Source of the DNA: Doryteuthis pealeii
Taxonomy: Eukaryota; Mollusca; Cephalopoda; Myopsida; Loliginidae
Assembly: GCA_023376005.1 (NCBI GenBank)
Contig: CM042151.1
Location: 82,321,506 to 82,385,505 of the forward strand
DNA length: 64,000 nucleotides
Direction of reading: 5' to 3'
Part shown: piece after piece, positions 36,112 to 49,716 of the stretch
How the letters are laid out: every line of letters begins with the position of its first letter
Position numbering within the stretch: the first letter of the stretch is position 1
Notes under the pieces: generated by a model
The model's input: the letters and a program-made list of their open reading frames with translations, nothing else
Told to the model about the DNA's origin: nothing
The model's database searches: none
Made by a program: the position numbers and the translations under genes

Positions 36112-36959
36112 CGTAATATCTCCGTCTCACCATTTAGAGTGATGTTTTTTGGTGGGGAGGAGATAATACCTACCCTCATGACCGGTTAAATAAGATAATT
36201 TTTATAAGTATACAAATGGGGAGGAGCTTTCTTTTTAAATACAGTTTTGTAGCGAGCAGGTTTGCGTATGATGTTTCCCGAGTGTGTTTGCAGGGATCTT
36301 TTCATTTGCCAACCCTCTTCGTTTGATGTTTCATCGGCCTCATAATCAGCAGAGTACTGCCAGTGATTGGCCAAGAGTATGATCACATGGTTATCGCCGA
36401 ATCTATAAATAAAAGCGTGCATCTCATATACAAAAAATCTCAAAAGTTTACAAATCACAAATGTCAATCTTTTCTTAAGCTAATCAATATTCCCTCTGCT
36501 TATATGTTTTGAGTTTGAAATTTTTTATATATTTTCCTATTATACTTATAATGTTTTTAAATGAACTTCTAAAATCTTGTTTCATTTCAATAAATGTGGA
36601 ATAATATAATCAAGTCCAAATGATTTCAGATAGTTCTTATACTTACTTCAATGAAATAATAAGTTATTCCCTGCGTAAAAGAAAAACTTATTTGAATTTC
36701 TTAAGCTGTGGTTACAAAAACGAAGTATTGAAATCTTAAACTCGAAGTAAATTTTTAGCCTTCAGTTTATGAATTTATTGGCACAAAGTTTAGACTTTTT
36801 GATCAAATAACGCCATGGTCAGGAACCGTCTGTTGCGTCAGTTAATTCTTTCTGTTTCGGTTCTCTATCTTCTAGGATTGATCAGTGAATCGTTTTGTGA
36901 ATGTAGATTCTTTCCACTTTCTGACGTGAGGTTTGGGTGGCTAGACACAGGAAGTGTAA
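36112..36959. repeat. spacer block R, copy 3
   Basis: Resumes the block interrupted by the insertion ('ACGTAATATCTCCGTCTC'). Shares 'CCATGGTCAGGAACCGTCTG' with the other copies. Confidence 0.6.
36240..36380 (-). pseudogene. conserved minus-strand peptide fragment, copy 2 (diverged)
   Basis: Minus-strand translation gives QYSADYEADETSNEEGWQ, then MKRSLQTHSGNIIRKPARYK, alignable without gaps in its second half to the copies at 10978 and 44600. Confidence 0.35.
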
Positions 36960-37484
36960 TATATGTTGAGGCTTTTCAATGTTAAAGTTGTATCTGTGCT
37001 CACAAAGAATTTGAAGTGGATTTGGGGACTTTAACAGCAGATTCGGGCAAATTGCAACAATGGGTTGGTGATATAACTCTCCTTTCTCTTCTTGAGTATA
37101 GTCGTGCAATTATTCCACGCCATACACCCCTGTTAGCATCTCCTTCTCAATTTGTACATGACAGTTTTCACTCTCTTACAGAGAGCGAATTTAAAATTCA
37201 ATAGGTTCTGTCTTCACTAAGGCTGCTCCAAAGCTTTACACACAGGCATCATCCTCGAGGACCAAGTCTTTTTGGCAATCATGAGGGGCAAAAGAAACTG
37301 CGGGTTTGTGATTATATACCCTCCTTTGCGTCAAAATCAGAATGTTGGGTGTATGACCCTATCTATGCGACATCCTTCTTCTGTGAGCATTATGATGGCT
37401 TTCTCTGTGATATATCGGACGGAATACAATGGCGTGGTGATGTGGTGTTCCATGAAGATGATTTCTCCCACACCTAAAAATGCT
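36960..37484 (+). other. less AT-rich segment, possible exon or transposon remnant
   Basis: Composition is more balanced than its neighbours. A plus-strand frame without its own ATG upstream reads GTLTADSGKLQQWVGDITLL and SQFVHDSFHSLTESEFKIQ to a stop at 37202. A short related remnant (TCTCTGACAGTGATCGAATT) occurs at about 45996. The remainder has stops in all frames. Not recognised. Confidence 0.3.
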
Positions 37485-37565
37485 GAGTATACAACGTGTT
37501 TTATTGCATGGTCATCTTAATTGGAGAACACAATAGGGGTCACAAACATGGATTCAGAGCTAACT
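37485..37565 (+). repeat. dispersed element A, copy 5 (short)
   Basis: AACGTGTTTTATTGCATGG followed by a GGAGAACACAATAGGGGTCA block, very like copies 1 and 2. Confidence 0.6.
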
Positions 37566-37669
37566 GATATACGAAAAAATAGAGTATCCTCTTATTCTAA
37601 AGACAGTAAGAGAATTCATTTATGGAACATTAATGTTCGTTGTCTTTCCAAATAATTCGAAATAATTTA

Positions 37670-38061
37670 TCTATCTTTTAATAATATTATTTGTTTAATT
37701 GCAGATTCTTCACCGAAGAAATATATCTGAACGTGTTGCTTCACTATAGAGGACCCTGTATTTTACATCTTGGAATATAAATTGCCGATTTTCATTGACA
37801 GTGTATTTGGCATACGTAAAGATTGTATTGCATAATATATAACATTGGGTTAGACGGTACAAGCGGAATTATTACGGAAAAATATTGAGAAGTCTTATAA
37901 GACGTCACAGGTTTTAATTTACTGGACATATTCACAATTCCACAAATTCACTATTAATAGATTGAATATACACACAGGACAGGAGTTCAAATTCAATGAA
38001 TGTTCAAAGTTTTACTTTTAAAGGAAACCTAAAAGTTCACATAGGATAATTTATAGGAAAT
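37670..38061 (+). other. 3' splice acceptor and 5' leader of ZNF locus 4
   Basis: The acceptor TTTAATTGCAG ends at 37704, 357 bases before the ATG. The decayed finger before the start is present, with GGA-TAA in frame with the ATG. Confidence 0.65.
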
Positions 38062-39738
38062 ATGGCAATTCAATGTTCTATATGTAAGAGAGCTTTTGCA
38101 ATTGAATCACATTTAATAGAACATATGCGTGATCATAAAGGAGAGAAGCCATTTACATGTGAGATATGTGGCAAACGTTTTCCTACCAAATACAGCCTGA
38201 AACCTCATCAACGCATACATACTGGGGAGAAACCATTTCCATGTAATTTATGTGGCAAAAGATTTTCTCAACAAATTAATTTAAGAACACATCAACGCAC
38301 ACATACTGGGGAGAAACCATTTCCATGTAATTTATGTGACAAAAGATTTTCTCAACAAGGAAATTTAACAAAACATCAATGTATACATACAGGAGAGAGG
38401 CCATTCAAATGTGACATATGTGGCAAAAGTTTTGGTTGGAAATACAGCCTGAAACTTCATCAACGCACACATACTGTCAATAAACCAATTCCATGTAAGT
38501 TATCTGACGAAAGATCTTTTTTTCAATGTAATTTAACAAGACATCAACAAATACATACAGGAGAGAGACCATTTAGATGTGATATATGTGGCAAAAGTGT
38601 TTCTCAGAAAGGCAATTTGAAGAGTCATCAACGGATCCATTCAGGAGAGAGACCATTTAGATGTGATATATGTGGCAAAAGTGTTTCTCAGAAAGGCAAT
38701 TTGAAGAGTCATCAACGGATCCATTCAGGAGAGAGGCCATTCAAATGTGACAAATGCCCAAAAGCCTTTAGAAATTCTTACTCTTTAACATATCATGAAC
38801 GAAAACATACAGGAGAGGGACAGAATATATGCAAGGAAAGCAGCGAAAGTTTTGTTGTAAAGCCTGAATTCCAGCAATCGAATACATTAGACGAATGTTC
38901 ATCAGAAAAAAACAATATCCCTCTCTTAGAAAATAATGGCGAATACCAGATATCAAAGGATTTAGCAGAATATCCATCAGAACCAAACACTAGATCAACA
39001 ATCAGAATGAATTATGAAACATCACTTCAATATAGAACAAGCCAACAAAATCTCTCAATGAATACAAGTCAAATTGAAGAAGACAATAAAAGGCTCGAGA
39101 GTCCACTGATAAACACAAATGAGGAACTACGGGAACTATCGGAATTTGATCTTCAATTTAGTCTTAAGACTCACCATTCTGTGAACCCAAATATCCATCC
39201 GTTAGAAATTCCTTACGAATACCAGAAATCGATGCAATTAGAAGATTCTTTGCCTGAAACAAACACTAATTCAACAATCATGAACTCAAATGCCAACTCA
39301 CAAATACAAAATGTCCCTATCTTAGAAAATACTCACGAATACCAGAAATCGAATACAATAGAAGAACATTTATCAAAAGTCAGCATTAGATCAACAATCA
39401 AAAACATAGACACCAATTCACAAATTCAGAATGAGTCCTTCTATAGAAATACTTACCAATACCAGGTATCGAATACAACGGAAGATTATTTACTAGAAAC
39501 AAACACTGGACCAATAACCACAAGCACAGATGCAAACTTACAAATTCAAAATCTCTCTCTCTATCGAAGTACTTACGAATACCCAAAATCAAATACAACA
39601 GAAGATTATTTACCAGAAACAAACACTGGTTCAATAACCACAAGAATAGACGCCAACTCACAAATTCAAAATGTCTCTCTTCTAGAAAATACTTACGAAA
39701 CCCAAACATCGATTACATTAGAAGATTATTTAGTATAA
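38062..39738 (+). CDS. C2H2 zinc-finger protein, 9 fingers, 40-residue tail repeats
   Basis: The product is 558 residues and probably a nuclear DNA-binding protein. Fingers start every 28 residues from C5 to C229. Finger 6 (145-165) has CKLS instead of CxxC and is presumably non-functional. Helix residues (-1,2,3,6): ISHE, TYSP, QINT, QGNK, WYSL, (FCNR), QGNS, QGNS, NYSY. Fingers 7 and 8 are identical at DNA level. The tail carries four exact-length 40-residue repeats (387-426, 427-466, 467-506, 507-546) with the pattern YQKSNT.ED.L.ETNT. It stops at TAA 39736 inside a fifth repeat. The acidic motif of loci 1 and 2 is not in the product but lies downstream in the same frame. The start matches the paralogues, with A at -3 and G at +4. 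Confidence 0.88.
   Translation: MAIQCSICKRAFAIESHLIEHMRDHKGEKPFTCEICGKRFPTKYSLKPHQRIHTGEKPFPCNLCGKRFSQQINLRTHQRTHTGEKPFPCNLCDKRFSQQGNLTKHQCIHTGERPFKCDICGKSFGWKYSLKLHQRTHTVNKPIPCKLSDERSFFQCNLTRHQQIHTGERPFRCDICGKSVSQKGNLKSHQRIHSGERPFRCDICGKSVSQKGNLKSHQRIHSGERPFKCDKCPKAFRNSYSLTYHERKHTGEGQNICKESSESFVVKPEFQQSNTLDECSSEKNNIPLLENNGEYQISKDLAEYPSEPNTRSTIRMNYETSLQYRTSQQNLSMNTSQIEEDNKRLESPLINTNEELRELSEFDLQFSLKTHHSVNPNIHPLEIPYEYQKSMQLEDSLPETNTNSTIMNSNANSQIQNVPILENTHEYQKSNTIEEHLSKVSIRSTIKNIDTNSQIQNESFYRNTYQYQVSNTTEDYLLETNTGPITTSTDANLQIQNLSLYRSTYEYPKSNTTEDYLPETNTGSITTRIDANSQIQNVSLLENTYETQTSITLEDYLV
38563..38730 (+). repeat. two identical 84 bp finger units
   Basis: 38563-38646 and 38647-38730 are identical, each encoding one finger plus linker (fingers 7 and 8, QGNS). 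A very recent in-frame duplication. Confidence 0.95.
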
Positions 39739-40011
39739 CTAAACAATAGATCAACAATCACAAACACAGATGTCAACTCACAAATGCAAAACGTCACTCC
39801 CTTAGAAAATATTAACGCCTAAATCTTTATAAATTCATGGACAAACAAAAAAGAAAGTTTCCCAAATGCTTTTCCGGAATTAGAAACAAATATTCCAATT
39901 GGAGATAATTTATTGGATCTATTTCTACGGATCGAAGAAGCATATGTTTTTTCACAAACTGAAGATGTGTTCCTTCCAAATTATAGAATTATTTCCCCTG
40001 GAACAGATTGA
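39739..40011 (+). pseudogene. in-frame extension of locus 4 broken only by nonsense codons
   Basis: The frame of locus 4 continues without shift: TAA at 39736, TAA near 39820, and TGA at 40009 where the paralogue has CGA. Between them lie STITNTDVNSQMQNVTPLEN and the acidic motif DNLLDLFLRIEE. This shows the full-length ancestor carried the motif and that the tail was lost by point mutation. Confidence 0.75.
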
Positions 40012-40720
40012 ATTATACATACGATAGAAATGAATGATGAAATATCACTTTAATATAAGACAATCGAACAATATCTCTTTATGAATACAAATCAAATGGA
40101 GGAAATACAAGACTCAAGAATCCACTGACAAATGTTCTTAATAGAAAATCAGAAAAGAAAGAAAAAGTTTATTTGATCTTCAATTAAGAATGTTTCCTAA
40201 ACTCCTTTTGGGGAGGGGATAAGAACAAATATTCTAATTGGAGATCACGTATGGGGAGGTGATTCCATGGGTTAAATAACCAGGGTTTTTATTTTGTAGT
40301 ATAAGATATGTTCATTCTGAATTATGGCAGTATTTCTCCTAGAACAAATCGAATAATCCAAATAAGACACGTGTGTAAAAAACATGGATTCTAATTCCCG
40401 ACAGCCATAGGGTTTTTGGCAATATAAATGTTCATCCTGAATAATGGAAGTATTTCCACTGAAACATATCGTACAATCCAAATGATAGATGAAATGATGA
40501 AATATCACTTTAACATAAAAACAAAGGACCAACACTACTCGATAAATACAAGTCTCATTTATAAAGAAAATAGAAGACTCGAGAGACCAGTCTCATATAA
40601 AAAAATATACAAGGCTTGAGAGGCCAGTGACATTACCAGTTTATGGAAATGAAGATTTATCCGGATAATCGGAAACTTATATATTCCTATTTGTTATTAG
40701 GAAAATCTAAAGAAAATATA
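40012..40720 (+). pseudogene. decayed ZNF tail modules after locus 4
   Basis: Homologous to the tails of loci 1 and 2, with many stops and a partial duplication (the 'GAATTATGGCAGTATTTC' type segment near 40320 and again near 40440). Ends with 'GAAGATTTATCCGGATAATC'. Confidence 0.7.
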
Positions 40721-41200
40721 TTTTTGTATTATAACTCGATACTTCTCACAAGGTTTTCTTGATTTCTTTTTACCAAAATCGGTTTTTATTTTTTATTCTT
40801 CACCAATTTTATAATTTTTAATTCACATTTTCAATATTATTCTTGGGATTTTAATTCTCATTGAATGAGCAAAAAATCTTTGGACATATTTTTTGAATAT
40901 CCGTTTGAAATGAATTTTTATTCCAAGGAAATATCTTTGCATTCCTTTTACTTTGATTCATGTTATTTTAATTTTCTTTTCTTTTAATAAAACTCGCTTG
41001 AAAAGTCATCCGTCTTAAAATTCACCTCAAACGTTTTCTTTTTCTTTCTTTCTTTCACTTTTTATGCGTCTGTAAACTCTTTTTAAATCCACCAGCAAAG
41101 TAAATATGATTTAAAAAAATAGAAAATAATACGGAAATATGATCTAACTTTCAAATAAAATATTCTAAAATTACTAAATCATCATGTAACGTATTTTCAC
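40721..41200 (+). terminator. 3' region with AATAAA (40986-40991)
   Basis: AATAAAACTCGCTTGAAAA, as after loci 2 and 3, about 1.25 kb past the locus 4 stop. Confidence 0.5.
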
Positions 41201-41559
41201 ATTCTCTGCATTCTTACTGAGTATCCCATAATTAGAGGTACATTTCGTATAACGGTTATTATTACAAAACAAATACTGGGCAATATTTTCTGAATTTTAC
41301 TTCACAGTAATGCCATTGGAAACGGTATGAATCCATCCCTACACCCTCTAGTTAATAGTAGGACGGATTGTGTTCTTTAGACGTGGAAAGATAGCCAGTC
41401 TAGGACTGAAAAAAAGTTAATCACGGTTGACTGATTTGTTAAACGTTTGTTAAACGTATGATGGAGAAGTTCTAATGTCTGGTGAACGAAACGAATTAGA
41501 AACAAAATTTAGGGAGGAAACTTTTAAACTGTGACATTGTTCATTGTTACGCAATGAAC
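41201..41559. other. spacer containing the unoccupied MITE site (41503-41510)
   Basis: Collinear with 5440-5940 and 28490-28960 but lacking the MITE; a single CAAAATTT is present. Contains 'GTCTAGGACTGAAAAAAAG', shared with 28612. Confidence 0.75.
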
Positions 41560-41595
<36 letters not shown>

Positions 41596-41620
41596 ATTAG
41601 TGAGTTCAATTCTCATTGGC
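41560..41620. repeat. (TA)n(TG)n followed by T-arm-like segment
   Basis: TA 41560-41583, TG 41584-41595, then GTGAG-TTCAATT-CTCAT at 41600-41616. Confidence 0.8.
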
Positions 41621-42579
41621 CACCCCTTACTTCTGGCCTTGTGTCACATATGTTAAGCTTAGTAAAATTAGTATTCCATCCCTGTGTGATACACAGGGGG
41701 CGGGGAGGACTATTGATCCACGGCTGCGTCAACCATTAAAGATTTGTATGAAAACTTGAAAAATGTACTGAAAAACACTTTAGATCACAATAAAAATTCA
41801 TTTGAACATACACTGATTAAATCTGATAATTTATCATCGAAACAAAACGAATTTCTGTTTTTCATAAACAGTTTTCATCTAATACTGTCATAAAATGAAA
41901 CATTCTTTTTATATCTTACATTTTAATAATTTTATTTAAAATATCCTCAAGATAGTATTGGTTTTATTCCTAATCACGCTAATAGTAAAAAATAGATGTC
42001 CACTTTTTGTCTGGGGAGGGGGGTAACAATGTTTTTGCATTTTTCAATTTTACAACAATTATCAAAATCAGGGGTTTAACCAATTTTGATAAATTTCCAG
42101 CAACTTATTAATTAATGATTTGATTTTATACTGAATAACTTATTTTACTAAAAAAGTGTTAAAAATGATTTTTCCTAATTATGATTGCATGTGGTTTTTC
42201 ACCCGTAGGTTATTAAGTAATAGAAACATTTCCAGTTCCTAATTTTGACATTTCTAGAAAGATCAGATTGAAAGATAAAGAAATAAAAACAAATTCAACA
42301 CCTGAAAAATGTTATCTTAAAATTTATTTTCTTAAAACTCAAAACTAATTTTGTTGCGTGTTTTCTCTTCTTGTATTTTTAAAAACAATATTTTTCTTTG
42401 AATTGGTTAAAAGAAGTCTTTCCTTTTATTCAACTGACTTATTTTATTCTTTTACAAATTTAATAGAGAATTTTAAACGTCTGGAAGGCGGCATGTTGAA
42501 CACGATTATTTTTGTGTGAAATCCAGATGGATATTATTTATTTAAAAATGTACGATTATAAATGCGTAATTATTTTCCC

Positions 42580-42626
<47 letters not shown>

Positions 42627-43250
42627 ATATAGTGAATAATCACTGACGAATATTATTTTTTCATTTTCATGTAATCCCATTAAATATTCAACATCGATCT
42701 ATCGATGATCTTATATCTTCTCAATATTTTCCATTTTTGGATGCTACAAAAGGTACGAGTAAGGAACGAACTTACGTACCCTGATTTACCAGGCTTTTCA
42801 ACTTTTTACCTTGCAGGGAATTCGTCTTTTTTTGTAGTAATATTTGTTAAAAAATGATAAACGTTAGACTTGAATAATATCATGGAAAGCTATGAGAAAG
42901 TCCACTCGAAAGTATCTGACACCCCCTAATATTGAGCCAGTATAATATTCCGTATTTTATTTTGCTAACATATATTTCGGAATTATATCAAATTGATTCA
43001 TTCACTGAAATTACAATCAGTTGAGTGAACAGAAAAAGGTGAGTTCTATGGAATTTATCATTCATATTTATTTGAAGTTTTTATTTTTCTGGTTATATTA
43101 AGAATGAACAAATATGTTTAAGTAACTCACGGTTTAATTTTAGTTTTAATTTCGATTTCCAGGATTGCAATGTATTTTATATAGCAGTTCGGTAAGCGAT
43201 TGACGGTTTAAATATAACATGTTTTAATTACGATGTTCTTGTTAATTTCA
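41621..43250. repeat. intercassette spacer block, copy 4 (shortened)
   Basis: Collinear with 6040-7900 but with deletions; (TA)n at 42587-42632. Bases 42759-42775 on the minus strand form the best T-arm-like motif of the family, GTAAG-TTCGTTC-CTTAC with a fully paired stem. No gene seen. Confidence 0.7.
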
Positions 43251-44309
43251 AGTGTCTCGTAGTTGGTCACCCCTCCCCACCGGGAAAAAAATGGCAAAAT
43301 TCTTAGTCAATTAGGCTATCATATTGGCTTCATATTTTTGCTTGACAGAAATTCTGCCACTTTTTCTCGGCTTAAAAATTCAATTCATATAATGGACAGA
43401 CTTTGTTTTTCCTTTTAAAGTTTAAGCGTAATTATTTTTCCAATTTGCAAATAAATACATTTCCAGTCTGAAAAAAAAAGGACCGAAATATCTGTAGATA
43501 TAAATAAAAAGAACATTTGGTTGGTTGGATTTTACTGCATGTTAACCCCTATTGGGTTATTTTATGCCGTTTTGTTTTATTTATTCTCGTTGCGTATTCA
43601 TTTTTTAAATAAAAAATATTTTTTCCATGAGTCATAAATAATTGAAAAAAATTAAAAGTGATTATTAAATTGGAATTCTTACAAGCCCCAGCCCCCAGAA
43701 AATAATTAAAAAGTGATTATTAATTGGGATTCTTGCAAGCCCCACCCACCCCCCCATAAAAAAATTAAAAAGGGATTATTAAATTGGGATTCTTGCAAGC
43801 CCAGCCCCCAGAAAAAATTAAAAAGTGATTATTAATTGGGATTCTTGCAAGCACCCCCCCCCCAAATGGCGTCGGATTAGAGCAATGTTTTCTTTTTAAT
43901 TAGAATGTCAGAAGTGAAATTGATAATTATGGAGAATTTAAATTTTATGATTTAATAGAATAATCCTATTACAAGAATTCTCGCTATAACGCAATTTTCC
44001 ATAGACAAAAAATTGAGGAAATATATAAGCTAATAGGTTTTATGTCCCCTCCCCCCCCAAAAAAAAAAAAATTAAAAAAAATTAAAATGTAAATATTAAA
44101 ATGTAGAATATTAAAATGTTAAAAAAAATTAAAATGTAATTTAACAGTTGAATTGAAATTGCGATGAATAAATCTGTTCAAGGAAACTTGACATAGGAGT
44201 TTTATTTTAAGAAAACGTATTCAATTAGAAGTTACAATATTACTTGATATATTTATTGCCGTGTCGAATTGTCATATACGCCACAGAGCACTAGCGTTAC
44301 GTCTTGTAT
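43251..44309. other. spacer with 52-60 bp tandem repeat at about 43640-43866
   Basis: GGGATTCTTGCAAGC-type units start near 43672, 43726, 43786 and 43838, separated by C-rich and A-rich runs. Other cassettes have one copy (about 34210). No gene seen. Confidence 0.7.
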
Positions 44310-44459
44310 TCCATTATTTGAAATCAATTATTACAAGAGAGCTGGTATACATGGTGTTTTATTAAATGGTCATCTTACAGGAAGTGGTGTGTCTCATTTG
44401 TCGGCGATCTAATATCGTAGGGTTCACAAAAGGGACAAAATTATGGATTCATAGTTTAT
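44310..44459 (+). repeat. dispersed element A, copy 6
   Basis: CATGGTGTTTTATTAAATGG and 'AGGAAGTGGTGTGTCTCATT', closest to copy 4. Confidence 0.6.
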
Positions 44460-45418
44460 ATACGTAATATCTCACCCTCACCCTTTAGAGTGAGGTTTTA
44501 TTTAGTGGGGAGAGGGTAGATAATGTCTGATCTTCATGATCGGTTAAATTAGATAATATTATATGTATATCGATGGGGAGAATTATCTTTTCTTATTCAC
44601 TTTTGTAGCGAGCTAGTTTGCGTATGACGTGTCCCGAATATGTTTGTAAGGGGCTTTTCGTTTGCCGACCCTCTTCGGGTGCTTTTATATCGGCCTCATT
44701 ACTGTATTTGTTTTCCAGTGTAGTGACACCCTCCTCATGAACTTGCTCATTCCCCACCACCGATGCAGGGGGCCTGTCTTATCAATTGATGATATAAATA
44801 GATTTAATTGTTCGATATTTTAAAATGTTCACATATAAAAAATGTCTAACCTTTCTCATACTACATATGTTATTTCTGTTTGAAAATGTTTTATATCATT
44901 TCATAATACTTATATTCTTTGTATTTGAATTATTTTATATATTATCTTATTATACTTATATACTTGTATCTTTTCTTATTCTATTTGTATTCTCTCTGAA
45001 AAAATAGTTTTTAAATCAACTTCTAAAATTTGTTTCTTAACTATATTATTTTACATTTATTGTAAAGTCCAAAGGAAAATACAATAAATAGATCCTGTAC
45101 TTATTTCAATTACATAAAGGTAAAAGATATATTTCATGTGTAAAACAAAAACTTATATGAATTTCATAGGCTGTGATTACACAAGCGGAGTAGTAAAATC
45201 TTAAACTAGAAGTAAAATTTTAGCCTCCAGTCAGAGACTTTATTGGCCCAATGAGTTGCTTTTTTAATAAAATAACGCCATAGTCAGGAACCGTCTGTTA
45301 TGACGGTACCTCTGTCTCTATTTGGTCTATCTTATAGAATCATTTAGTAAGTCACTTTATAACTGTAGACACTTTCCAATTCCAGGTGTGACGTTTGCGT
45401 GGCTAGAAATAAGATATG
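44460..45418. repeat. spacer block R, copy 4
   Basis: Collinear with 10900-11900. It has the empty TTTATATACG site for the 1.34 kb insertion at about 44457-44466. Confidence 0.65.
44600..44765 (-). pseudogene. conserved minus-strand peptide fragment, copy 3
   Basis: Minus-strand translation gives NEQVHEEGVTTLENKYSN, EADIKAPEEGRQTKSPLQ and TYSGHVIRKLARYKSE then TAA, almost the same as at 10978-11172. Confidence 0.4.
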
Positions 45419-45777
45419 TAACCCACACTATTTAGAATATCTTTTTTTTAGCATTTTGAAGGTGTTTTTATCGACAGATATTTTTTAGCGGTATGAAGGC
45501 GTTTTTTTTTCTCGATAAGTTAATGCGATAAGAACGCAATATTTTACAGACCGCCCTCTACCCCCCGGATTTAAAAAAATATTTTCAATGATTTGTCATG
45601 CCATAAGTAATTTGGAGTATGGCTGTAAAATATCGCTTACTTTTCGCGTTTACTTGTCGATACAAAACGCCTTCAAACCCCTACATGGTTCATAAACTAG
45701 CACTTTACAGCAGGTGCCGCTTAGCGTATTTTACGACACGAGATCGGGACGACAGCATCCAAAAATCACCGATATTT
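45419..45777. mobile_element. foldback element, copy 3, left end missing
   Basis: Starts inside the element ('TAACCCACACTATTTAGAAT') and keeps the right arm to 45770, followed by the target repeat GATATTT at 45771-45777. Confidence 0.75.
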
Positions 45778-46506
45778 GAAATAAAAGAGTAATTTGGTTG
45801 GTTGGTTGGTAGGTTTTTACTGCACGTCATTTATGCAAAAATGTTTTGTTTCATACATAATTGTTACGTATTCAAATTTCTTTAATAAAAACAATGAATT
45901 ATTTTTTTCCTTGAGTGATACAAAATTGAGAAAATTATAAATGATTATTGAATTAGGATCATTCAGTAAGTCACTTTGCGGGTAACCGTCTTTACTCTCT
46001 GACAGTGATCGAATTGAAAATTCAACAGATATATTAGCTAATAATATTAGCTAAGAAAGAAGAAAAAAATCGTTTTTGGAACATTAATCTTCACTGTTTT
46101 CCCTAATCATTTGAAATAATGTATTTTCATCATTTAATTTTATTGTTTTTTGATTGCAGATTCTTCACCGATTAAATATATCTCACGCGTTGCTTCATTA
46201 TAAAGGATTCTGTATTTTACATCTTGGAATACAATTTGCTGATTTACTTTTCGCAGTGTATTTGGCATACGAACAGATTACATTGTCGGACGCATATCAT
46301 TGTGTTGAATGGTGAAAACGGAATTATTACGGAAAAGAATTGAGGAGAATTCTTATAATACGTCACTGGACATATTCACAATTCCGAAATTTCGTCATTA
46401 AAAGATTGAATATACACACAGGACAAGTGTTGAAATCCGATGAGTTTGTGTAAGTTTTAATTTTAAAGAAAACTTAAAAGTTCACATAGGATAACATATA
46501 GGAAAT
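45778..46506 (+). other. spacer, 3' splice acceptor and 5' leader of ZNF locus 5
   Basis: The acceptor TTGATTGCAG ends at 46159, 347 bases before the ATG. The leader is collinear with the others and includes the decayed finger. Confidence 0.6.
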
Positions 46507-49586
<3,080 letters not shown>

Positions 49587-49716
49587 ATTCCAGAAACCGA
49601 ATACATTAGAAGAATCATTACCAGAAACAAACAATATATCAACAACCATCAACTCAGATGTTAACTCATAAATGCAAAATCACACTCCCTAAAAAAAATA
49701 CTTCCGGGTGCCAGAA
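49587..49716 (+). pseudogene. start of the locus 5 tail before the satellite
   Basis: Matches the tail of locus 2 (NTLEESLPETNNIST...) up to a TAA near 49669, followed by a degraded piece. It joins the array at CCAGAAAT/GATCTCAG. Confidence 0.7.

Noticed and set aside
42740..42840. Complete tRNA gene on the minus strand
   Set aside because: The T-arm is good, but no acceptor stem partner or convincing D-arm could be found upstream.
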